Part shown: positions 1 through 6,008 of the stretch, piece by piece
How the letters are laid out: each line of letters starts with the position of its first letter
Position numbering within the stretch: position 1 is the stretch's first letter
NCBI GenBank assembly: GCA_947178195.1
Contig: CAMWXM010000068.1
Span: forward strand, 1-12,248
Reading direction: 5' to 3'
DNA: 12,248 nt
From: an uncultured Ruminococcus sp.
GTDB lineage: Bacteria; Bacillota; Clostridia; Oscillospirales; Ruminococcaceae
Program-made: the position numbers and the translations under genes
Notes under the pieces: model-generated
Database searches by the model: none
What the model was told of the DNA's origin: nothing
What the model saw: only the letters and a program-made list of their open reading frames with translations

Positions 1-9
1 TATATGTAC

Positions 10-38
10 ATTATAGCAGTATTTTATGAAATTGTCAA
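10..38 (-). promoter_or_regulatory. Leftward sigma-A promoter with extended -10
   Basis: Read on the minus strand, a perfect TTGACA (38 to 33) is followed after exactly 17 bases by a perfect TATAAT (15 to 10). The -10 box is preceded by TGC, an extended -10 element. Transcription would begin near base 3 and leave the window, so the driven gene is not visible. The DNA upstream of the -35 box is nearly pure A/T and could act as an UP element. Confidence 0.75.
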
Positions 39-107
39 TTAAAATCAATATATTCTAAAAAAATAAATCCCAAAAAAATAATTTGAAAATAAAATTATAT
101 AAAATGC

Positions 108-136
108 TTGACAAGTTATTTAGGGCGTGATATAAT
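108..136 (+). promoter_or_regulatory. Sigma-A promoter of the RHH/zinc-ribbon/clpB operon
   Basis: TTGACA (108-113), a 17-base spacer and TATAAT (131-136) match the sigma-A consensus perfectly, and TGA before the -10 box makes it an extended -10. The A/T tract at about 86-104 could be an UP element. The predicted start near 143 leaves a leader of only about 14 bases, so the Shine-Dalgarno AAAGAGGTGA (143-152) sits at the very 5' end of the message. CTTG-A-CAAG (107-115) forms a short inverted repeat over the -35 box. It could be an operator, but four-base arms are weak evidence. Confidence 0.85.
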
Positions 137-156
137 ATAGCTAAAGAGGTGAGAAA

Positions 157-807
157 ATGAAAAAAAGCGTATACAGTTTAGTTCTTATGGACGATGTGGT
201 GGAGGCTATAGACGAAATGGCTTATCGCATGAACACCAGCCGCTCTAATCTTATAAATCAGATACTTGCCGAAAGAGTGTCATATGTTACCCCTGAACGC
301 AGAATAAAGGATATATTTGAATGTCTGCGCAGTATTATGGACGGTCATTTTCAGATACAGGGACAGGCGTCGGAATATATGCTTTCCATGAGAAGTCCGC
401 TGAGATTCAGATATAAGCCTACCATAAGATACCGAGTGGAGATATTAAAGGAGGCAAAGGGGAGTACCTTTGGCTTTCTTACTGTTTCGTTCAGGACTCA
501 GAGTGTTCAGCTTATGGAAGCTCTGAGCGATTTTTTCAAAATATGGTGCGTTCTTGAAAATAAATATAAAGGCGAATTATTTGATAAGGGAATCGAATAC
601 AGCCATTCGGAGGGAAAATTCATAAGAAATCTTAAAATCACTGCAGACGCAGAAAATATTGAAAATCTTGGAGAGGCAATAGGCGAGTATATAAGAATCC
701 TGGATTCGGAAATCAAAATATATTTTGCCGATATGGATTTTCCGGAAATTGCTGTAAAAAAAATGGAAGATTATTATTATGAGCATCTGGATATGATACG
801 GGTTTAA
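157..807 (+). CDS. Ribbon-helix-helix DNA-binding protein with a large uncharacterised C-terminal region
   Basis: Residues about 4-45 look like a CopG/Arc/MetJ ribbon-helix-helix domain: a short strand (SVYSLVLM), a first helix (DDVVEAIDEMAYRMN), then the turn and second helix TSRSNLINQILAE. Such domains dimerise and place the strand in the DNA major groove. The remaining roughly 165 residues are mixed alpha/beta, charged and tyrosine-rich, with no motif I recognise, no membrane segment and no cysteine pairs. They could be a ligand-sensing or oligomerisation domain, which is inference. The start is supported by a strong Shine-Dalgarno 4 bases upstream and a perfect promoter. It is the first gene of a run into a zinc-ribbon membrane protein and ClpB, with no terminator between, so an autoregulator of this operon is a plausible role. 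Most RHH repressors are far shorter than 216 residues. Confidence 0.8.
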   Translation: MKKSVYSLVLMDDVVEAIDEMAYRMNTSRSNLINQILAERVSYVTPERRIKDIFECLRSIMDGHFQIQGQASEYMLSMRSPLRFRYKPTIRYRVEILKEAKGSTFGFLTVSFRTQSVQLMEALSDFFKIWCVLENKYKGELFDKGIEYSHSEGKFIRNLKITADAENIENLGEAIGEYIRILDSEIKIYFADMDFPEIAVKKMEDYYYEHLDMIRV

Positions 808-854
808 AGTTATAAGCCAATTATAGGATAATCTTCAGACATGTGAGGTGAACA

Positions 855-2168
855 ATGTACGAATTTCAGAAACAGCTTGACAATGCTGAAAAAAAGCTTA
901 AAGGAACAGGAGGAGATACCGATTATTCGGATAAAAAATTTTATGAAAGATTTTCAGCTGAATATTTTGAATATGGCAAAGGGGGCGAAACTCCTCAGAA
1001 CGCCGGATATGATCTGCGTTTTTTTTCAGAGGTCAAAAATAAAAAACTTGAAAAAATGGGAGACAGAGTAATCGAACGGTATTCGCCGTCGGTTTTATCG
1101 GAAACAACTGGTATTAGTTTTTCAGATAAAAAGTATATCTTCAAACGGATATTTAAAAATTTTAAAAGAGAAGTGCGGGTATATAATAAAAGAGGCGGAA
1201 GAAAATTTTTAAAAAAGGATAAGACCGCATTTTATGAAAATATAGTTATGGCAATTCCAGATAAAATAAAGGATGACGATAAATTCTGCTGTCCGTCATG
1301 TGGAAATATTCACAAGCTGAAAACCCTTGAACAGGACTGTCCTGATTGTAAAACGCCATCTTTTATAACCGACCTTTTTCCGAGAGTTATAAGCTGCTTT
1401 AATATGAAAACCAGGGCACTTATGCTTAAAGACATGCTGAAAACGCTGCTTATCTGCTGTCTTGCCGGAATTATAGCAGGGATTCCCTTCGGAGTTTTCA
1501 GAATGATATCGGATATGTCTATGCCCTATATGACAAAGTCTCTGAACGAGCTTATTTCCGATGTGTTTATCTCACCATTGCAGGGTGCGGCGGCAGGAGC
1601 GGCAGCGACGGTTTTTATTGTTCTGGGACAGCTTATTTACATTAGTATAAAGAATGCACCTGCTGCGGCAAAGGCAAATGAAAACAAGAAAAAAATAAAC
1701 GAGAAAATTCTGGAATATGATAAGAATTTTTCTTATGAATATTTTGAAAGCCGGGTAGTCTATCTTGCACAGCTATTGATTTTCTGTGATGAAAGAGATA
1801 AGCTTCTGGTATGCAGTCTCGGACATACCGTAAGAAAATTCAATATAATTGATTCGGTTTATAGCGGATCTATGGATGTTAAAAGTATTGAAATAGACGA
1901 AAACATTTGCACTGTAGAGCTTGAGATATCAATGTTGGATATTCATGATAACGGTGAAAAGGTATTCTGCCGGGAGGATACATTTATTATGAAGTTGCAG
2001 AAAGATATTACAAAAACGTCCGATATAAGCTTTGAAGTAAAAAATGCCGTATGCGCAAAATGCGGTGAAAGCTTTGACGGATGGAACAACAGTATCTGCA
2101 GTTCATGTCAGAAGGAATATCACCTTGAAGAAAATGATTGGATAGTCAAGGCATTTATGTTGAAATAA
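855..2168 (+). CDS. Membrane protein with two zinc ribbons, possibly Tim44-like
   Basis: This 437-residue protein has a charged, lysine-rich N-terminal part (1-140). A first CxxC...CxxC zinc ribbon follows (Cys146, Cys149, Cys162, Cys165). Two hydrophobic segments come next (about 196-216 and 241-265, the second rich in Ala/Gly). A soluble region (about 285-397) precedes a second zinc ribbon near the C-terminus (Cys400, Cys403, Cys415, Cys418) and a final DWIVKAF stretch. The layout of the last 150 residues recalls zinc-ribbon proteins with a Tim44-like (NTF2-fold) domain found in Firmicutes. I make that assignment from memory of the pattern, so it is tentative. No signal peptide is seen, and both ribbons probably face the cytoplasm. 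The Shine-Dalgarno GTGAGGTGA (843-851) lies 3 bases before the start. It lies 47 bases after the RHH gene and 15 before clpB, suggesting co-translation with a chaperone. Its function is unknown. Confidence 0.8.
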   Translation: MYEFQKQLDNAEKKLKGTGGDTDYSDKKFYERFSAEYFEYGKGGETPQNAGYDLRFFSEVKNKKLEKMGDRVIERYSPSVLSETTGISFSDKKYIFKRIFKNFKREVRVYNKRGGRKFLKKDKTAFYENIVMAIPDKIKDDDKFCCPSCGNIHKLKTLEQDCPDCKTPSFITDLFPRVISCFNMKTRALMLKDMLKTLLICCLAGIIAGIPFGVFRMISDMSMPYMTKSLNELISDVFISPLQGAAAGAAATVFIVLGQLIYISIKNAPAAAKANENKKKINEKILEYDKNFSYEYFESRVVYLAQLLIFCDERDKLLVCSLGHTVRKFNIIDSVYSGSMDVKSIEIDENICTVELEISMLDIHDNGEKVFCREDTFIMKLQKDITKTSDISFEVKNAVCAKCGESFDGWNNSICSSCQKEYHLEENDWIVKAFMLK

Positions 2169-2183
2169 TAGGAGGAAAAAATT

Positions 2184-4781
2184 ATGAATGCACAGAAATT
2201 CACTCAAAAGTCGCTTGAAGCTGTTCAGGCAGCGCAGGATATTGCTATTGAATATCAGAATAACGCAATTGAGCCTGAACATCTTGTTTATTCGCTCCTC
2301 AATCAGGAAAACGGTCTTATACCCCAGCTTATGACTAAAATGAATATTGAAAATCAGTCGATAAGCAATTCGGTATTATCGGTTATTTCTCAGATGCCGA
2401 AAGTGTCGGGCAGCGGACGTCAGAGCGGTTCGGTTTATATTTCAAACGAAGCGGATAGAGTTCTGGTAAATGCTGAAAACACTGCTAAAAATATGAAAGA
2501 TGAATACGTTTCTGTTGAGCACATTTTTTTAAGTCTTATTGAAAATCCTACCTCAAAGCTCAAAGAAATTTTTAAAATCTTTTCGATAAATAAAAACAGT
2601 TTTCTTAAAGTTCTGATGGAAGTGAGAGGAAATACCAAGGTGACTAATCAGAATCCTGAGGAAACTTATGACGTGCTGGCGAAATACGGACAGGACCTTG
2701 TAGAGCTTGCAAAAAATAATAAGCTTGACCCAGTTATCGGAAGAGATTCGGAGATACGAAACGTAATAAGGATTCTTTCAAGAAAAACTAAGAATAATCC
2801 TTGTCTTATAGGCGAACCCGGAGTGGGCAAGACTGCTATTGCAGAAGGGCTTGCCCTGAGAATAGTAGCCGGCGATGTGCCGGACAGTCTGAAAGAACGT
2901 AAGATTTTTTCTCTTGATCTGGGAGCGCTGGTTGCCGGTGCAAAATACAGGGGAGAATTTGAAGAGCGTCTTAAAGCGGTGCTTTCAGAAATCAAAAAAA
3001 GCGAAGGCAGGATAATTTTATTTATTGACGAGCTTCATACTATAGTGGGAGCAGGAAAAACCGACGGAGCAATGGACGCCGGAAATCTTCTGAAACCTAT
3101 GCTTGCAAGAGGAGAGCTGCACTGTATCGGTGCGACTACTCTAAACGAATACAGACAATATATTGAAAAGGACGCTGCTTTGGAAAGACGTTTTCAGCCG
3201 GTAATGGTAAACGAGCCGACGGCAGAAGATACTATTTCAATTTTAAGAGGTCTGAAGGAACGCTATGAGGTATTTCATGGAGTTAAAATCCATGATGCTG
3301 CCCTTATTGCCGCTGCTACCCTTTCGGACAGATATATAAGCGACAGATTTCTTCCGGATAAGGCGATAGACCTTGTAGACGAAGCATGCGCAATGATAAG
3401 AACGGAAATAGATTCTATGCCGACGGAATTAGATGAGATCTCAAGAAAAATTATTCAGCATGAAATTGAAGAAGCCGCTTTGAAAAAAGAAGATGATAAA
3501 ATTTCAGCCGAACATCTTGTACAGGTTCAGAAAGAGCTTGCCCAGATGAGAGATAAATTCAACGGCATGAAGGCAAAATGGGAAAATGAAAAAAATGCTA
3601 TAGGCAAGGTTCAGAAATTAAGAGAGGATATTGAAAATATAAATGCACAGATTGCCAAGGCTGAGCGTGAATACGATTTAAATAAAGCTGCCGAATTGAA
3701 ATACGGTAGGCTGCCGGAGCTGCAAAAACAGCTTGAGCAGGAGGAGTCTGTTGCCGAAAAAGCCAAAAGCGGCGATTCGTTGCTGAGGGATAAGGTGACA
3801 GAAGAAGAAATCGCAAGGATCATATGCCGCTGGACTGGAATACCGGTTTCAAAGCTTATGGAAGGAGAACGTGAAAAGCTGCTGCAGCTTGAAAATATTC
3901 TTCATAAACGTGTTGTGGGACAGAATGAGGCTGTTGAAAAGGTTACGGAAGCAGTACTGCGTTCAAGAGCAGGCATACAGAATCCTGACCGACCTACCGG
4001 TTCGTTTCTGTTTTTAGGTCCGACAGGAGTAGGTAAAACAGAGCTTGCAAAGGCTCTGGCAGAAGCACTTTTTGACGATGAAAGCAATATTGTCAGAATA
4101 GACATGAGCGAATATATGGAAAAATTCAGCGTGAGCCGTCTTATCGGAGCACCTCCCGGATATGTGGGATATGAAGAAGGAGGTCAGCTTACCGAGGCAG
4201 TAAGAAGAAAGCCTTATTCAGTAGTGCTACTTGATGAAATTGAAAAGGCACACCCTGATGTGTTTAACGTTCTGCTTCAGGTTCTCGATGACGGACGCAT
4301 TACCGATTCTCAGGGCAGAACTGTAGACTTTAAAAATACCATAATTATTCTTACTTCAAATTTAGGTTCGCCTTATATTCTTGATGGTATAAATGAAAAT
4401 GGTGAGATAAGTGATGAAGCAAGAAAAAATGTGGATACTCTTTTAAAACAGCAGTTCAGACCGGAATTTTTAAACCGTCTTGATGAAATAGTATTTTATA
4501 AGCCGCTCAGCAAAGCCGAAATTTTCAGTATCGTAGAGCTTATGATAAATGATATAAGAAAACGTCTTAAAGAAAATCAGCTTGACGCTGAATTTACAGA
4601 CAATGCGAAAAATTATATTATAGAACAGGGTTATGACCCTAACTACGGAGCAAGACCTTTAAGAAGATTTTTGCAGCGCAAGGCGGAAACAATAATCGCA
4701 AAAAAAATAATTACAGATAATGCTGAACCAGGTACGGTCTTTACAATTGATTTTGATGGGGATAAGCTTACAATTAAATAA
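2184..4781 (+). CDS. clpB: ATP-dependent protein disaggregase ClpB
   Basis: ClpB is a cytoplasmic hexameric AAA+ machine that, with DnaK/DnaJ/GrpE, threads aggregated proteins through its pore. All parts are present in 865 residues, the usual length: a Clp N-domain (1-150), then AAA1 with Walker A GEPGVGKT (210-217), pore loop KYRGEF (Tyr255), Walker B ending Asp282-Glu283 and arginine fingers near 335-336. The coiled-coil middle domain (about 408-525) separates ClpB from ClpA/ClpC. AAA2 has Walker A GPTGVGKT (612-619), pore loop GYVGYEEGG, Walker B LLDEIEKAH (682-690) and sensor-2 GARPLRR (822-828). The LGF/IGF-type loop used to dock ClpP is not evident, as expected. AGGAGG (2170-2175) lies 8 bases before the start. 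With only 15 bases to the upstream gene and no promoter, CIRCE or tandem CtsR site seen, it probably depends on the promoter at 108-136. Confidence 0.97.
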   Translation: MNAQKFTQKSLEAVQAAQDIAIEYQNNAIEPEHLVYSLLNQENGLIPQLMTKMNIENQSISNSVLSVISQMPKVSGSGRQSGSVYISNEADRVLVNAENTAKNMKDEYVSVEHIFLSLIENPTSKLKEIFKIFSINKNSFLKVLMEVRGNTKVTNQNPEETYDVLAKYGQDLVELAKNNKLDPVIGRDSEIRNVIRILSRKTKNNPCLIGEPGVGKTAIAEGLALRIVAGDVPDSLKERKIFSLDLGALVAGAKYRGEFEERLKAVLSEIKKSEGRIILFIDELHTIVGAGKTDGAMDAGNLLKPMLARGELHCIGATTLNEYRQYIEKDAALERRFQPVMVNEPTAEDTISILRGLKERYEVFHGVKIHDAALIAAATLSDRYISDRFLPDKAIDLVDEACAMIRTEIDSMPTELDEISRKIIQHEIEEAALKKEDDKISAEHLVQVQKELAQMRDKFNGMKAKWENEKNAIGKVQKLREDIENINAQIAKAEREYDLNKAAELKYGRLPELQKQLEQEESVAEKAKSGDSLLRDKVTEEEIARIICRWTGIPVSKLMEGEREKLLQLENILHKRVVGQNEAVEKVTEAVLRSRAGIQNPDRPTGSFLFLGPTGVGKTELAKALAEALFDDESNIVRIDMSEYMEKFSVSRLIGAPPGYVGYEEGGQLTEAVRRKPYSVVLLDEIEKAHPDVFNVLLQVLDDGRITDSQGRTVDFKNTIIILTSNLGSPYILDGINENGEISDEARKNVDTLLKQQFRPEFLNRLDEIVFYKPLSKAEIFSIVELMINDIRKRLKENQLDAEFTDNAKNYIIEQGYDPNYGARPLRRFLQRKAETIIAKKIITDNAEPGTVFTIDFDGDKLTIK

Positions 4782-4788
4782 TGATGAT

Positions 4789-4822
4789 ACTGCCCAGGGA
4801 CTTTATAAAGTTTTTGGGCAGT
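4789..4822 (+). terminator. Long hairpin after clpB, probable terminator
   Basis: ACTGCCCA (4789-4796) pairs perfectly with TGGGCAGT (4815-4822). Inside, GGG can wobble-pair with TTT, and ACTT/AAGT closes on a TATA loop, giving an almost unbroken 15-pair stem 7 bases after the clpB stop. The weak point is the tail: GCTGCTTTAAATC follows instead of a direct T tract, and the seven Ts lie about 20 bases further on (4843-4849). It may terminate inefficiently or mainly protect the 3' end. Confidence 0.6.
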
Positions 4823-4859
4823 GCTGCTTTAAATCAATAAAATTTTTTTGTTGCAGTCA

Positions 4860-4888
4860 TTGACATTTTATTTTTTTTGTGGTATAAT
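4860..4888 (+). promoter_or_regulatory. Sigma-A promoter of the DAHP synthase gene
   Basis: TTGACA (4860-4865), a 17-base spacer and TATAAT (4883-4888) match consensus perfectly, and TGG before the -10 box gives an extended -10. Transcription should start near 4895, leaving a leader of about 27 bases that carries only the Shine-Dalgarno AAGGAG (4907-4912). There is no room for a T-box, a leader peptide or an attenuator. Confidence 0.87.
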
Positions 4889-4921
4889 TTTCTGGAAATT
4901 TAAATTAAGGAGAAATTAATT

Positions 4922-5950
4922 ATGGGAATGAATTTTAAAAGGAAAATGCCTGTTCCAGAGGAAATCAAAAAAATGTACCCTATGCCGGAACAGGCAGTTA
5001 AGACAAAAGAAAAACGTGATAAGGAAATTATTGATGTTTTTACAGGCAAATCAGATAAGTTTTTGCTTATAATAGGTCCTTGCTCAGCTGATAAAGAAGA
5101 ACCGGTAATGGATTATGTTGGACGTCTTTCAAAGCTTCAGGAAAAGGTCAAGGATAAAATTATAATTATTCCGAGAATTTATACAAATAAACCCAGAACT
5201 ACCGGTGAAGGCTATAAAGGAATGATTCACCAGCCTGACCCTACAAAAGATGAAGATATATTAGAGGGTCTTATTCATGTAAGACATCTTCATACAAGAG
5301 CGATCGTTGAAACAAATCTTACCTGTGCGGACGAGATGCTCTATCCTGAAAATTATCGTTATCTCTATGACCTGCTTTCTTATGTTGCTGTGGGAGCACG
5401 TTCGGTGGAAGACCAGCAGCATCGTCTTACAGCAAGCGGTATGGATATTCCTGTGGGTATGAAGAACCCTACCAGCGGAGATTATTCGGTTATGCTTAAT
5501 TCTATATTGGCAGCTCAGGGAAGTCATAATTTTCTTTATCGTGGCTGGGAGGTAGAAACCAACGGTAATCCTTATGCTCATGCTATTCTTCGTGGCGCAG
5601 TGAATAAGCATGGTCAGAATATACCTAATTATCACTATGAAGACCTGATTTTGCTTTATGAGATGTACTGCAAGAAAAATCTTCCCAATATGGCGGTTAT
5701 CATTGACGCTAATCACTCTAATTCAGGTAAAAAATATCTTGAACAGATAAGAATAAGCAAAGAGGTTCTTCACAGCAGAAGACATTCTGACGATATCAAG
5801 AATTTTATCAAAGGTCTTATGATCGAAAGCTATATCGAAGATGGAAATCAAACGGTCGATGACAGCGTTTATGGTAAATCTATTACTGACCCTTGCCTTG
5901 GCTGGGAAAAATCAGAACGTCTTGTACTTGATATTGCCGATGTATTATAA
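4922..5950 (+). CDS. 3-deoxy-7-phosphoheptulonate (DAHP) synthase, AroF/AroG/AroH type
   Basis: The enzyme condenses phosphoenolpyruvate with erythrose 4-phosphate, the committed step of the shikimate pathway, in the cytoplasm. Motifs of the type I alpha family (PF00793) occur in order: IIGPCSADKE (50-59), PRTTGEGYKG (91-100), GARSVEDQQHR (158-168), PVGMKNPTSGD (177-187) and IDANHSNSGK (261-270). The four metal ligands known from E. coli AroG are all matched, by Cys54, His265, Glu302 and Asp323. The length (342) is typical, with no ACT or chorismate mutase fusion. Start: AAGGAG lies 9 bases upstream; Met3 is a possible alternative. Which of the AroF/G/H feedback classes it belongs to cannot be told from sequence here. 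It stands alone: its own promoter precedes it, a bidirectional terminator follows, and no other aro gene is nearby. Confidence 0.96.
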   Translation: MGMNFKRKMPVPEEIKKMYPMPEQAVKTKEKRDKEIIDVFTGKSDKFLLIIGPCSADKEEPVMDYVGRLSKLQEKVKDKIIIIPRIYTNKPRTTGEGYKGMIHQPDPTKDEDILEGLIHVRHLHTRAIVETNLTCADEMLYPENYRYLYDLLSYVAVGARSVEDQQHRLTASGMDIPVGMKNPTSGDYSVMLNSILAAQGSHNFLYRGWEVETNGNPYAHAILRGAVNKHGQNIPNYHYEDLILLYEMYCKKNLPNMAVIIDANHSNSGKKYLEQIRISKEVLHSRRHSDDIKNFIKGLMIESYIEDGNQTVDDSVYGKSITDPCLGWEKSERLVLDIADVL

Positions 5951-5953
5951 TAC

Positions 5954-5988
5954 AAAAGCCATGCTCTTTAACAGAGTATGGCTTTTTT
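5954..5988. terminator. Bidirectional intrinsic terminator between convergent genes
   Basis: AAAAGCCATGCTCT (5954-5967) pairs with AGAGTATGGCTTTT (5973-5986) around the loop TTAAC, a 14-pair stem with a single G-T wobble. On the plus strand it runs into six Ts (5983-5988) and ends the DAHP synthase message, 3 bases past its stop. On the minus strand the opening AAAA supplies a T tract for the EF-G-like gene that converges from the right. Confidence 0.92.
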
Positions 5989-6008
5989 GTTAATAATATT
6001 ATATACCG

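Noticed and set aside
820..832. ATTAT-AGG-ATAAT mini-hairpin between the RHH and zinc-ribbon genes
   Set aside because: Five A/T-rich pairs with a three-base loop and no T tract are too weak to be a terminator or a supported operator.
1018..1025. Run of eight Ts in the zinc-ribbon gene, possible frameshift or slippage site
   Set aside because: The frame stays open through the run and the protein downstream is coherent, with both zinc ribbons in frame.
1031..1037. GGTCAAA resembling half of a CtsR operator
   Set aside because: The second repeat is missing (AAAAAAC instead), and it lies inside a coding region far from any promoter.
5261..5716. 151-codon open frame on the minus strand
   Set aside because: It lies wholly antisense to the well-conserved DAHP synthase gene, has no Shine-Dalgarno or promoter of note, and its product has no recognisable pattern.
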